The translations under genes were made by a program, and so were the position numbers. The notes beneath the pieces were generated by a model that ran no database searches, was not told where the DNA came from, and worked only from the letters and a program-made list of their open reading frames with translations. 64,000 nt of DNA from Sparassis latifolia (lineage: Eukaryota > Basidiomycota > Agaricomycetes > Polyporales > Sparassidaceae), in assembly GCA_018466975.1 (NCBI GenBank), contig CM031556.1, positions 1,550,001 through 1,614,000 on the forward strand, read 5' to 3'. This document shows, piece after piece, positions 12,570-24,526 of the stretch (within the stretch, counting starts at the first letter, position 1; every line of letters starts with the position of its first letter).

Positions 12570-15500
12570 CTAATCGTCCGAGTCCCGCACGAACCCACCT
12601 ATCGGTTCGTACGTCGCCTCTGTAGTGTCTCGCCGCCATAGAGCGCGCACACCGGCGAAGAAGGCGCAGATCCCAAGCACCCCAACCACGCCGACCGCGA
12701 GCGGCGCGCAGTACTCGAGATACCACGGAGGATAGTACGGAGCCAGCATCCGGTCAATCTGGATAACGCCCCCCGTACCCCCGCCCGTCGTCGACCGCCC
12801 CCACGAGAGCACGCGTGCCCAGTCCCCCTGGCCGTGCGCGCCGCGCGCATCCTTGACGCCCACGACCGTGCCCGTCCCCTCGTCCTCGTCCACTGCGCGG
12901 AAAAGCACGTCCCCATCCTGCCGCGCCGACCGCTGCGCGAAGAGCGTCGTGTACACCGCCGAGTCGTCCAGCGCGAGCGGCCGATTGTTGTTCAGCACGT
13001 TCTCCGCGTGCGTGGGGCGCTGCGACGGGATAAGGTGCTGGCTCACGATAGCGACCAATTGCTCATCGTCCGCGTATAGTTGTGTGAGGTTCACCTCCTT
13101 GAAGGCATCGTCAGTCGGGCAGAGGAGCGTCCATCCCGCGCCCGACAATCCCATATCTGCCCAAGGCGTACCCTCGGGTGGCGCAGTGCCGTTCAATATC
13201 CAGTCTAGCCCGGCTTTGACCATCATCGTTGTCATGGTCGTCGCCTTAGCAGCCTTGACGAGCTTCCCAATCGTGAGCTCGACCGAGCGCGGAATCATGA
13301 TGTCCGAGACCTCATGAATGACGCCGGTCTGAGTGAGCATATCCCTCGGAATGAGCGCGGACTGCATCGACGCCCAACCGCCGCTCGCGCTGAGGATCAC
13401 GCTACCATTGGGCGCGCGCCGGTCGACGTGCATGTCCGAGCCCTCGAGCGTTGCGAACGCACGCTGCGACCCGTTCTGCATCGACTGCGCGTACTCGACC
13501 CCTGCGAGCGCGTGATGCCTGATAACGCGCTCCAAATCGAGCTTAGACGACGCGGCGAGCAAGTGCGCGGAGACGAGCATGCCGAGGCGCTTGAACGCGT
13601 CATTGGGCGGCAGTAGGAGCGTCGTGCGCGGCGTCGTCTTCAGCGTATCGGCCAAGTTGGTGGAGAAGATCGCGGCGAGGATGGAAGACCATTCGAGTTC
13701 GGGTAGCGCAATCGACAACGCGTCGGATGGAGGAACCAGTGGACGTGAGACGAAGTAGATCACCGTGTTATTGATTTTCACTAGACGATAATTCAATAGA
13801 TGCGTGCGGCGATCAACGCATCTGGATACATACCGTGATCGCCAATAACACCGGCGCCACCAAACCTCACCGTTCGCGACTTGTCGTTCTTGTCGCCTTT
13901 GACCTCGCCGCTCACCTCAATGCTCAGGACCTGCCTGCCACCACCCAGACCAGGCTCCTCGAGCGCAGTCTCAAGGAGCATTCCATCCTTGAGCTTCTCT
14001 GGAGTCCACTTGCCAGAGATAAAGTGGTATTGCAACATCCGCTTCAGCTCCTCGCTCCCGCGCTGAGGGAGCTCACCGTCTCCGAATAGGCTGATCACGT
14101 CGTCCCGGGGTGCGAGGAGGGTGTAGTGGGCGTCCGTCCCGTTCACGAGCGAGGTGAGATTGACGGAATGCAGCAAGGAGACAAAGGCGGAACAGTTGAG
14201 CGTGAGTAGATACTTCTCCGTAGTCAACCTGAGAGCCCCTGGAGGAACCAGCAGCTTTGAGACGGAATGAACGACGCCATTTGCTGCGTATATGTCGCGC
14301 GCGACTAGATCCGCCGAGGAGACGTGTTTCGAATCAATTAGTAGCTTCCGACCGTCTATAGTGGTCACTGCACGATTGTCAGAAGTAAGCGGGAACTAAA
14401 AGTCAGAGACCTACGTTTCTTCCCGTCAGAGAAGGACTCGGCGTACACAACACCCTGGACGGCGTGCATATGTGCGATACGGCGCAAGTCATCTGCGGCA
14501 AATGGGCTCTGCAGATAGAGCTGTTCGTAGTAGGGAAGGGCCTCCCACGCGGCGTCGATGGGGAGGAACACGGTCAGCTCCGGCGTGGAGTTGAGGAAGG
14601 TGGCAATCTCCGGTGTGACGAAGTACGGAAATGACGAGTGACGCGAGACGGAAGTTGCTGAGGTATTTATATCAGCGGAGCCGAGATAGAAACAAAACAC
14701 CAGAAGGAGGACGTTCCATCCATTGGGAGATGCGCACACCGAACGCGCTCTAGAAACACGTACCCGAACCGATAATGGGAAATGCGTATCTAATATGCGT
14801 ATCTGCTACGCATATTATATACGCTTGTAAGACATGGATGCCGCGCTGTGGTGGCAACCGCGCCACTGTCAATGTGAATGATCACACCAAATCTGTAGGG
14901 ATTGGTCCTACGGGCGACGAGCACCGTACATCCCAGCAACCATGCGTGAATACTGTACCTGGGTGCGCATGCCACCCGACGCGCTTGACGCGGCAGGTTG
15001 TGACAGATGGATTATAGGCGGCGGGAGCCAGCTGTGACGGATCCTCCGCCACAAACGTGTCACATACGCACTCACCACCAGCTTCTGTGGGCCCATGCCT
15101 ACTGCCGCCGAGGGCATCGCAGGGCACGCTACAGGAGTAGTCGTGGGAACCTCGACAATCGTCATGGCTGCTCGGATAATCTCGAAGGTAAATGAGATCG
15201 TGACCGGTGCCCAACACAGTCGTGACCGCGCGCACAAGCACGTATGCGGTCCACACTGCGGACGTTTTGAGAACGCGTTGCGAGTGCAGACGTCTAGGTA
15301 GATGGAAATATTGCGGGAAACATACCTAGGTCTGGAGGCATCTCGAGTACGGTGTCGATGCCAAGAAGAACACCGTTAGCGGTGTCAACTCTGTCTTTGA
15401 CGACCCGGGCGCCGCCGTCGCCGGAGAAATCGACGCCGACCCACATGCTCTCGTCTCTATGTGAGGCGCGCAAACGCTGGGGCTGGTCGCCGAGAGTGCC

Positions 15501-15955
15501 GTTGGGTATTGGCATCCATGGCGGGTTGGGCGGAGGCTGGCTGGATGGAGGCTCCTTAGGTGAGTGGGGATATAAGAGGGTCTTGTGCTCCTGGGGGAGC
15601 TTCTCAGTAGGCAGAATAGTAAGAGTGTAATTTAGGAGGTGGTAGAAGAGCTGCTGGCGGAGGTTCTCCTGAAGGTTGTCCCTGAGGGGGTCGTCTAGGG
15701 CGGTCTGCCAGAGAGAGTTGGCGGCAATAGCGTCGTTGGTGGGAGCAAAAAGGGTACTCCCGTTGAGTCTGTTGAGGGTGGGGACAAGCTTTGCGCGCTG
15801 GAGGAGCTTGATGAGGGATACGTAGTCCGGGTCTGCGGAGAGGGCGTCAAGGAGAGTGGTCGACTGAGCGGAGGGGACAGGGAGCGGAAGCTGGGACGGG
15901 GAAGCGAGGGGAGAAGAGCGAGGAGAGCGAGTGGGATGGCTGGCCAGAGTCGCAT
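12570..15955 (-). CDS. Multi-FAS1 (fasciclin) domain membrane protein, YLR001C-like
   Basis: The coding segments hold about five FAS1 domains, recognised by repeated TLLLPPNDAF / TVFLPIDAAW / TLLAPRDDV / TLFAPTNDAI motifs and by downstream H...V.Y and GVVH.V / GVIHEVSD motifs. A transmembrane helix (YCAPLAVGVVGVLGICAFF) near the carboxy end leaves a short tail ending RDSDD. A start at 15955 would give a signal peptide (MRLWPAIPLALLALLPSL), but that frame is one base out from the first FAS1 domain. Between domains 1 and 2, bases 14740-15293 are not explained by coding or by one ordinary short intron. FAS1 proteins act in adhesion or at vacuolar membranes; yeast YLR001C has a similar layout. 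It could also be two adjacent FAS1 genes. Confidence 0.75.
14740..15293. other. Unexplained stretch inside the FAS1 gene
   Basis: About 550 bp lie between the segments encoding FAS1 domains 1 and 2. This is ten times the size of neighbouring introns, and no frame continues the protein convincingly. It holds a strong hairpin at 14784-14824. It may be a long intron, an inserted element, or a gap between two genes. Confidence 0.4.
14784..14824. repeat. Strong hairpin (18-bp arms, 5-nt loop)
   Basis: The inner arms taatatgcgta and tacgcatatta are perfect inverted repeats around the loop tctgc. Flanking gcgtat and atacgc extend the stem to 18 bp per arm with one mismatch. It lies in the non-coding stretch within the FAS1 gene. 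Confidence 0.8.
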
Positions 15956-16266
15956 GCTGTCCGAAGGAGAGTCGTCGTCGTCGAGGGCAGCAAAGTCGCA
16001 GAACGTGAACGGTTCCGACAAGCAGCTGCGACATTACGTTATTCATATAACCCTAACCCATATGCTGAAACCCCAACCCCAAAACGCGGATCACTCTGAC
16101 GGAGATGTCCTTCCCCGCAATCTTATCAGATCGGATTTCTCCCCAATCACGTGCGGGGCTTTCCGGCCAAGTTAGAACAGCTCCTCCGACGGACGTCCAC
16201 AACCCCGGTGCTGCTCTTCTCGGTGCCCACGTCCCACTGTCTCCTTCTCACCAACCATCACCGCCA

Positions 16267-17704
16267 ATGGTCAGTAATTTCTCCTTTTTGACACGTTTCT
16301 TATGCTCTTTTTTCCAGTCGGATACGTCGTCAGCAGAGGAGGCCCATCTTCACATCCCGGCCTCCAGCGCCCCGTCCACCGCTGACTCCGTCAAGTCTTT
16401 CCTCGCCGGCGGTTTTGGTGGTGTTGCAGCGGTTCTTGTTGGTCAGAATCTCTGCACATATCTCTCCTAGTCCGTCCGAACTCACACCACGTTCACCCTC
16501 GCAGGTCATCCCTTTGATCTCATCAAGACGCGGCTGCAGACCGCGTCTCCCGGGACATACACCGGCGCCGTCGACGCCGTACGGAAGACCGTGGCACGCG
16601 ATGGTGCAGCGGGGTGCGCTCTCCTCCCCCTCTGTTCCATCCATACTCACATCGCGCCGCGCAGGTTGTACCGGGGCGTTGTGCCCCCACTGCTGGGCGT
16701 GACGCCCATGTTCGCCGTCTCCTTCTGGGTGAGCCCTTCTACCGCTTGCGCAGGCTTCGCGCTAAATCCCGAACCTCGGTCAGGCATACGACATGTCCAA
16801 GGCGCTCATCCTCGCCGTCACGCCCAAGCGCACCAGCCAGGAGCTCTCAATCCCCGAGCTCGCCACCGCCGGCTTCCTCTCCGCCATCCCCACCACCATT
16901 GTCACCGCACCCGTCGAGCGCGCCAAGGTCCTCCTTCAAGTGAGTCTCATTTTTTTGGGAGCGCAGCGAGCGAACCTGAGTGACGCGTTCGCGAGGTGCA
17001 AGGACAGGGCCAAAGCGGCAAGCAGTTCACCGGCGTGTTCGACGTCGTGAAGCACCTGTACAAGGAGGGCGGCATCCGGAGCGTGTACCGCGGGTCTGCG
17101 GCGACAATCTGGCGCGACGGGCCGGGAAACGCCGCGTAAGTTCTACATCTTATGCTTCTGACTTGTGCTCACTCGCATCGCAGGTACTTCGCTGCGTACG
17201 AGGTGACAAAGAAGCTGCTGACGCCGGCGGGCTCCTCGCCCTCCGAACTCAACCTCGGCGCGATCGTCATCGCCGGCGGAACCGCCGGTGTAGCGATGTG
17301 GTCCATCGCTATACCCCCGGATGTGCGTCCGAACTGTCGCGCGAATTTGTCCGCTAATTTCTGATCAGCGTTACGCTCGCAGGTGCTGAAGTCGCGCATC
17401 CAGTCCGCGCCGACGGGGACCTACTCGGGCTTCCTCGACTGCGCACGAAAAACTATTGCAGCGGATGGCGTTGGCGCGCTGTGGAAGGGCCTCGGGCCTG
17501 CGATGGCCAGGGTGCGCGTTTTGCGCGTTTTCGATGGTCGCGCATCTCCACTGACACTTCTACCCCACAGGCCTTCCCCGCAAACGCGGCCACCTTCGTA
17601 AGTGATTTTTAACGCGAGCACACCACGCACGTCTGAAATGTGCAATTTTTCGCGTGCAGGTCGGGGTGGAGTTCTCGCGACAACTGATGGACAAGTATTT
17701 CTGA
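16267..17704 (+). CDS. CRC1: Mitochondrial carnitine/acylcarnitine carrier
   Basis: This inner-membrane antiporter exchanges acylcarnitines for carnitine. The ATG at 16267-16269 is followed at once by a 48-nt intron (16270-16317); the next codons read SDTSSAEE. Three mitochondrial-carrier repeats are visible: SFLAGGFGGVAAVLVG/HPFDLIKTRLQT, FLSAIPTTIVTAPVERAKVLLQ and AGGTAGVAMWSIAIPPD/VLKSRIQS, giving PFD, PVE and PPD signature starts. DGAAG/LYRGVVPPLLGVTP and YDMSKAL match the Crc1 branch. It ends GVEFSRQLMDKYF. The length, about 300 residues, is normal. The substrate is assigned by family resemblance and was not tested. Confidence 0.9.
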
Positions 17705-18418
17705 GCCCCGTGCTCTGTGTGTGCTGTTGATCTCCACGGGTTCTGTGCTGCGCATTTAATTGTGGACACGTTGGAATACCATGCTGCTGCAAATTCTGGG
17801 ATTCCACCTCCGCCTAGTAGGGGTCGTCCAAACGGAGATATGAATCTTACGCAAGACTGCACGCAAGGGGCTAAAACACATTGTAAATGTTTTCGGGAAC
17901 CGGCCCAGTTACTTGCAAGGTACCTCACATAATGCATCCAGATACTGCCGTGGTGAAGGGGCAGGACCATGGAGAACACCCACGGGTATCATTTCGGATA
18001 CAAAAGTTAAAAAATTGGACCAACACAGTCTCATCATTCAAATCTCGGTCGTAGAGGTTGCTGGCGATAGCTACTCAGTAATGTTTGAGGTGGAAGAGGA
18101 ATCTACTACAAACAAGTGCAAAGGAAGAGCAATGTCGCGTCGATCATGTGCGGCAGACCTTAATATTAATTTGCGTCCGCACTCCGCGAACTTGCCCCTC
18201 GAATTGACGCTGGCGGGCTTGCCTATGATCAGCCAAGTACTCAGTTCCCTTTGTCTGCCTCTATATAGCCTCTTTGTTACGATTACGATTGTCACGACCA
18301 TTTAGCGAGTTTTGCATAGCTCTGTACTGACGAAGTCGTACGCGATAAGTTGCTAACAGGTCAGTGAGTTCAACTCTGCACCGTCGTTTGCTTGTTAACG
18401 TGTTGGCCTGCAGACACA
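17705..18418. other. Intergenic, no gene seen
   Basis: The stretch lies between the tail of the carnitine carrier gene and the start of the uncharacterised gene. No frame on either strand shows conserved protein or good splice structure. It should hold the promoter of the downstream gene. Confidence 0.6.
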
Positions 18419-20038
18419 ATGCCTCCGCGGTACTCCAATAGCTCTGCGGAGACAACAAAGAAGGAGAATGCTCGAAAAACTAGAGCCCAATCTGCCTCCG
18501 AGTTCGTGCTCTGCCACGGTCCGACAAGGTTTGCCCCCACTAATGATTCTGCTAGAATCGCGCGCAACGTCAAAAGCTTCGAAACCTGGGCGACATACCA
18601 AGGCTGCGAGGAAGTCGAGTATAACGACCTTCCTGCGCACCTCGCTGTCGAAGTGAAGAACGTCTTTGACGTTAGCGGACGACTTCCCGATGCATGGCTG
18701 GACAAGGTCAGCTTTGGCCTAACATAGTACGTCCAGCTCAGAGCTGATGTTTACTTTGCATAGTCGTCGCGTGTGCACAAGGCCTTGAAAAAATTGGTAT
18801 CAGCGGAGTTTATGGAATTTATCAGTAGTGCTCACGACGCTTCGCCGGAGTTATTCACATCTGCCATGTCAGAACCCGAGTGCAGAAACTTGTTGTGCGA
18901 CATCCAGAGCGTCTTTGTCGCTTGGACGCGACTGCAAAAAATGCGTAACTCGAGCAGAAAATGGTCAGAAGCGGACTACACTGCGAATGTGTAAGTTTCA
19001 AACAGTACGATACGCAGTGGTACGCCGCTCATCCCGACTAGGTACAACGTATTTCGGAGTCCCGCAGCACGCGAGAGCGATTATCGGTGCGCGATCTTTC
19101 TCACATGCCCTTGTTTAGCTGTCGTTGACCGCTATTCTCGCATTCAGTGCCCAATGCTCGGTCTCTCTATCCCAGCCATTGTCCTGCTTCGCCGTGACTA
19201 GCAAGGCAGTTCGTGCGCTTAACGCGAAAGCTGCCTGTCCAGATTCTTCATTCTTCATTCCCACCCGGCTCATCCGGGAGCTGTCGCACTCTGCACGTTC
19301 GCCGTTCAAGCTACTCAAGGCACACCCTTCGGTAGTCAACTCTGGCAGCGTCGGCGGCGAGTCCTCTTTCCGCTTTCAGAGTACGCCGTGCACGAAGCTG
19401 CCTGACACGCCAGGGTTTGAGTTCGCGAGCACCTTCTGGGAGGACAAGAAGCCCGTGCACCACATGCTCGATGACGCGTACCGCCAGAACAGGATGGCGA
19501 CCACTTCTGCAGTGCGTCAACTGCACTCGCTTCACGTGCAGGCACCGATCTTCGGGCTTGTTTGGGCTCGGGGCACGGTAAGAGCTCATGTAGACTGGTG
19601 GACGGTGAAGCCGAATTCCGATTATCCGGTCAGTACCTTTTGTAACGTCTATGTTTGTGAGTCCTTGCGTATCTTCAGAGCTGACTCAGGGCTCTACAGT
19701 CCATTCAATCTGCCGCATATCCTGGAGCCAACTACGGCGGTCGCAGAACCAGCGACATATTTCATGAGTGGCAACTAGATGAGCCCAGCGACATACTGCA
19801 AGTATACCTCCTTGTGAGGAACATGGATCACTGGACCGTGAACGGGTTCTGTGAGCGTGTCATCAGTGGCATAAAGCAGTTAGCCACTGACGTTGTCGAG
19901 AACGAGCACGCCTTTGTTCCATGGAAGCGGAAGGGTGACCTGGGACGTTCAATTCCAACCAATATACCGCGAAACCCTGTCCCGGCTGCTACACCCTCTC
20001 CTCCCAGGCGTAAACCTGGCGGTCGTGCTCGGCGTTGA
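18419..20038 (+). CDS. Uncharacterised protein, probably a basidiomycete-restricted family
   Basis: I recognise no domain of known function. The start MPPRYSNSSAETTKKENARK has a basic, Ser-rich tail suited to nuclear targeting. The exons then read FVLCHGPTRFAPTND, DAWLDK/SSRVHKALKKL, YNVFRSPAARESDYR/AQCSVSLSQP, PDSSFFIPTRLIRELSHS, FEFASTFWEDKKPVHHMLDDAYRQ, LHSLHVQAPIFGLVWARGTVRAHVDWW, then after an intron FHEWQLDEPSDILQVYLLVRNMDHWT. It ends in a basic KPGGRARR. The acidic and aromatic segments around VWARGTVRAHVDWW could be an enzyme core, but I cannot name one. The layout seems familiar from agaricomycete proteins of unknown function; this is from memory and unverified. Confidence 0.65.
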
Positions 20039-20243
20039 TACCCACAACTTTCATCGATTTCTAAGGAATAATGTATATTGGATATAATCTAAAGTGCCAA
20101 TTCTGACATTGTCTGGAGCGTGCCTATGCATTAAAGATCAAGTAGAGATACAATCCGCCGCAACCTACAACATTCCGACCCACCGAACAAAGGTATACAG
20201 AGAGTCTCTGGCTGACTTCTTGAACATTACCGACCGAGCTTTC

Positions 20244-22228
20244 CTACTTTTTCCAACTAGACGGGATCTTGGCGATGACATCGGCCCACACCGACAGCCT
20301 GCCCCGCTCCCATTCCTCTAGGTACGACAGACCTGCGCTAGCGCGCCGGCCCTCCTCGGTTTTCAACCGCATCTCCGCGTCGCACCAGAACAGCACCCAG
20401 TTGCCCATGCGCAGGTGTCCGGTGCTCCGTTCGAAGTACCATTTGTTAACGGGATTATCCGCGCGACTCCGCCAGACGAGGTCGCAGCCTTCACCTTCAC
20501 CTCCCTTTCCTCCGTTGGGATTAGCAGAGAACGGGAGACCAAGACCATAGGACTCGTCGTGCAACGCGACCCACAGGAAGTCAACGGTGCCATCGCCTTG
20601 ATGGCTGGGCAGGACCGCAAACTTGTCCAGGTACGTGATGAAGGGACCTGAGCCGGACGCGCCGGTAGGACGTACCTCCTTGGTGACGACGGCGGCGCCC
20701 GCATAATCGCCTGCAACTATGGCGTAGTCCAAATGCTTCTCCAGCCGATCCCAGAAGGGGGCCTCATCGAGGGTGCGCTTGAAAGACTGCTCGAGAAGGG
20801 CCTTCAATTTTTGCTTGTCGATATCGGCAACGCTGCGAACAACGCGTACTGGCAGCCCCCGGCGCAGTAACGTTGGCGTATATGGCATGAGCTTGCGATT
20901 ACCCTGAAGCAGAGCGTGCGGTAAACTGGAGCTGACTGCTGGCTTGTTCGTGATGAGATTGGCTATCAGCGAGCTCGGCGACCGATGGGATACCATGACA
21001 GCGGAGGAAGAGGACGGCATGAAAGCAAGACATGTGCGAGCTAGAGAAAGGTTTGAGAGCGCCGTCGGATGTGAGCCGCTCCATCGCCCCTCGAAGGTAT
21101 CGTTGATGTGGGAGTATTCCGACGTGAGGTTGATTAGGAGATGGGGCATGCCACTGCGAGCATACGACGGAACACCCCCTTCCCTGTTGATGATCATGAG
21201 ACGCAATGGGGTAAGGTCGACACCATCAGCCTCTCTGTCGCTGGATTGGCCACGGTCTTCCTCAGCAGCTTCAACCATGCCCCGCGCGAGTGCTGCAATA
21301 ACGTCATTGGCATCGACGCGAACCGACCGACAAAAGGAGTCCAAAGCCAACGGCGCCAGGACTGGGATTTCGCCCGCTCGCAGCGCAGACCGAATGTGAA
21401 CGAGGTCTGACGAGAAGGTGTGCGCTTCGGGAATGGCGTAATCTCGCTCTTCTGTCGACTCTTCATCGCCAGGCTTTGGGCCAAGCCGGACGACGGCACC
21501 GAGTACCGGGCGAGCTTTCGCACCCTGGCTCTCCAAGGCGCTCACGACGCGCATCACCTCCTCCACCAGTGCCGCCCGCTCGCCATCCTCGCCCTTGGCC
21601 AGCTCATCATTCTCGACGATAATAACGCTGACCAAACCGAGCTTTTCCAGATAGACCATACCTCGGGCTATACTCTCGAGCTGTCTGTCGGTGAACGGCG
21701 ACTGTATTTTCACGAGAGCGGTGCGGCGTTGGATGGGATTCAGGATGGAGGAGACAACGGGACTCTGCAAAGTGTGCTGGACATCCAGGGGAGGAGGATC
21801 TGGCTTCAGATGTAGTCCCTCCGTGATAGGGACGGGCTGGGTATCTGGCTTAGACGCGGGGCGAGGGGGAGGCACAGGACGGGGACCAAATGATGCTAGA
21901 TACGACCTGGTATCTCGCAGTGAAGGGTTTGCGCGCAAGATAGACATGATAAAATCCTTCAACAAGACATTGTGAGAAATTTTCAGCAACGACGTCTTCA
22001 ATTCCTGACCTTCTCTGAAGGCTCGACATCATCGAGGTCTGGAGGTACAGTGGTCTGCCGTAAGCTCCGTATCGTCTGTATGGATGCGCAAAATCTCAGT
22101 AGCCGAAGCGCGGTGGAAGAGGAAGGCACACGGACCGCATAGAAGGCCTTGAAGGTCTGCGCTGAGCGAGAATTGGTGGGGATAACCTGGCGAGCACCAC
22201 GGCACACAGAGGCGGAAAAGAGGGTCAT
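20244..22228 (-). CDS. ARG2: Mitochondrial amino-acid N-acetyltransferase (N-acetylglutamate synthase)
   Basis: It makes N-acetylglutamate, the first step of arginine synthesis, in the mitochondrion. The start at 22228 opens with a Ser/Arg-rich presequence (MTLFSASVCRGARQVIP). One short intron joins EPSEK to DFIMSILRANPS. The central part resembles a degenerate amino-acid-kinase domain (ALVKIQSPFTDRQLESIARG, GEIPVLAPLALD). The carboxy part is the fungal NAGS acetyltransferase domain: FWDRLEKHLDYAIVAGDYAGAAVVT, ITYLDKFAVLPSHQGDGTVDFLW, DLVWRSRADNPVNKWYFERSTGHLR and the terminal IAKIPSSWKK. At about 640 residues it has family length. It is convergent with the upstream uncharacterised gene, with stops about 205 bp apart. 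The yeast name is used. Confidence 0.93.
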
Positions 22229-22746
22229 GGTGATGGGGAAGACAGGTAGGAAAGAGGGTCGCTGGGGAAGGGTTTTATAGGCATATGAGTCATTGGGAGA
22301 TCATGGCAGTGGTAAAGATAATATCGCTGCGAGGCGCCCGGTAGGCACAGGCATACCGAGGCACGTTCTTCTCCTACTCAGAGTCAGACGCCGAATGGCA
22401 ATTCGTCGCGCTCGATCCGCAGGAAGGTTCATTTGTCCCTGTGGTTCATCGCCGTGTCTACATACAGCACAATTGCCTCCATATTGTCCTCTTCTCAGCC
22501 AAATCCACGCTCTCTGCTTTCCGCAGAGCCACGGCCAACCCACATATGACACCCGCTTCTGACAGCTGCTCTCTCCGGCCTTGCGCTACCACGAAGCGCG
22601 CGTTAGAACCCAACGGCGTTTCTTACGCACAGCACCATCACTTCGACACTGGTTGGAAGACACCAGCATCAGATAAGTATCCATCTTCTCAAGCACAAAG
22701 GGCACAAGAACCTACGTAAAGATCGATGAGCCGCATCTTCACAACG
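22229..22746. other. NAGS upstream region / intergenic, no gene seen
   Basis: These 518 bp separate the NAGS start from the end of the F-box gene; both are on the minus strand. No conserved protein is visible. The part next to the NAGS start holds a TATA-like box (22273-22279). Confidence 0.6.
22273..22279 (-). promoter_or_regulatory. TATA-like box before the NAGS gene
   Basis: The plus strand reads ttttata, so the minus strand reads tataaaa, about 45 bp upstream of the NAGS start codon. The position and sequence suit a TATA box with a short leader. A chance match cannot be excluded. Confidence 0.4.
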
Positions 22747-24526
22747 TCAAGATGCGGTACCACCGGACGTTAGATTCCTGTAAATTACCAACGTCGAGTC
22801 AACAGTGTACATCAGATACTGGTATTGGTGAAGACCCACGGATGACACGGTAAGCAAGGTATCCTCGCTCAGCATCACGGCGTCAAAGTCGCGCTCGCCC
22901 TCAAGAGCTGGGGGAGTCAGGGTCCACCGGCGATAAGGCAATGATGTTGTAACCTCGTGTTGGAATATCCGGCCGTTCTGCATCGCCGTCTCGTTTACCA
23001 TTGGCGTAGGGCCACCTTCTGAGCGTCGCAGAGCCAAAGGATTGAAGTCGTAGATATCAATCGATTTCCGCCCATCCGTTCGTGTCGGAGAGACGAACTT
23101 CATCCCGAAAACGTAGCATACCCAGACGGAGGAGTGGCCTGGCGACGCGGGAATCATTCGCGTACCTTTAGGACCCCATTCCTCCCATGTAACATGATGC
23201 TTCGTCTCGCCCAGAGTCATCGAGTCGAGGTGAGACGATATGGTGGACGAAGGCACGAAGAGCAGAAATGTCCGGACAGTGAGAGCATCGGCCATCCAGA
23301 AGGTGATAACAAACAATCTGTCGTTCTTGGCAGCGTAGAATGGGACTTGGAGGTCGGGGTTAGGACGCCAGGATGGTGCTGGATCCGAGCGAATCGACAT
23401 CGCCAAGGGGGTCGCCCAATAGCTTAGAAGTGGGAAATGGAAAGCGCACAGAAAGTCTGCGCTCTTCGTTATTATCTTCTCGCCAGACGTATTGAGAAAG
23501 TCCATGACTATGAGCTCTGGCTCCGGCTGCCGCTCATGCAGCTCATCATCGTCACGGTCAATTGCACCTATTATGATGTGACGGTCGGACAGGAAGGTAA
23601 AGGACGCCGAGTCTGGTCCGCACAACCACTACATCATGCGGAAGTAAGGTACATTAGACATCAGAGGGGCCGTTCTGCGATTCAAACACTCACCAGATGA
23701 CGACTGCCTGTCCTCCAGTTCCAGACTAGTAATTCACTGTCATTGTCATTCCCACTAATGAATAACACGCCTAGGAACTGAGCAGATATCTGAATCGCAT
23801 AGGAATAATTGTCGCCGCTTGGGATGTGTTCGAGGATGGCAGGATGGGGCGCTGAAGTATGAGGTGTACCAGTATAAAGATTGAGCAAGTGAATGCAGAA
23901 CGCTTGATTGCTGCAGAGAATGTTGAAATGGTCAACTTTCCGGTCCCAACAGCACAGGACATTAACACTCACTGGGCACTGTGACTTTCAATGACAACTA
24001 GAAGGTCCTGAGAAGGATCCATACCGAAGTCTCGGATTCTGAACTCTAAATCCTGCACGATCCATTCTTTTTCCTCGATTCCACGGATGACTGAAGGCAG
24101 CTGCTTGAATGCGAGGCTTTGGGGACCTCTAGCCTGGGAGAGCACTCCTCCGTACAATTCCCAGACCTCACCCTTGAGCATAGGTATGGTCTTCTCCGAA
24201 CTGAACCTCAAATTATTCCAGGCATTCCGATGACGCTTCAGCATCTGTAGACGCTCCGCCGCACTCATGCCGCTCGGAGGCCCATCGTCCATCCCGGAGA
24301 CGAGGAGCTCAATCTTGTACTGAATTGCTGCAGCATCCACGATGATGTCTTTGAACAAGCGGCAAACCTGAGAGATGGGACAGTCAAGAGGAGCAGGTGT
24401 GGGCGTTGTTGACGGACTGACCTGTTTGCAGACTAACAGACTTCTGATATCAAGGTCACTGAATATCTGGATAACCAGTTCCGTGGGCAACAAACATAAG
24501 TGTGAAGTCTCCGGGGACGTAGACAT
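22747..24526 (-). CDS. F-box protein
   Basis: The start at 24526 (MSTSPETSH) leads into an F-box, LCLLPTELVIQIFSDLDIRSLLVCKQ, continued after an intron by VCRLFKDIIVDAAAIQYKIEL. F-box proteins recruit substrates to SCF ubiquitin ligases through Skp1. The rest (ILLLQ-like strands, LLVWNWRTGSRHL, FTFLSDRHIIIGAIDRD, VFGMKFVSPTRTDG, DFDAVMLSEDTLL) looks like a beta-rich WD- or propeller-like region of the sort common in agaricomycete F-box proteins. The substrate is unknown. An in-frame ATG at 24574 is an alternative start. It ends at 22747. Confidence 0.82.

Noticed and set aside
12599..16020. Long open frames on the opposite strand and in other frames of the GC-rich FAS1 gene
   Set aside because: They are shadows of the GC-rich coding sequence and carry no conserved protein motifs.
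16051..16059. Telomere-like ccctaaccc
   Set aside because: A single copy only, not a repeat array, and in the middle of a gene-rich region.
22229..22746. Upstream regulatory peptide before the NAGS gene, as known for some fungal arginine genes
   Set aside because: I could not find a short conserved arginine-attenuator-like frame; known examples belong to a different enzyme.
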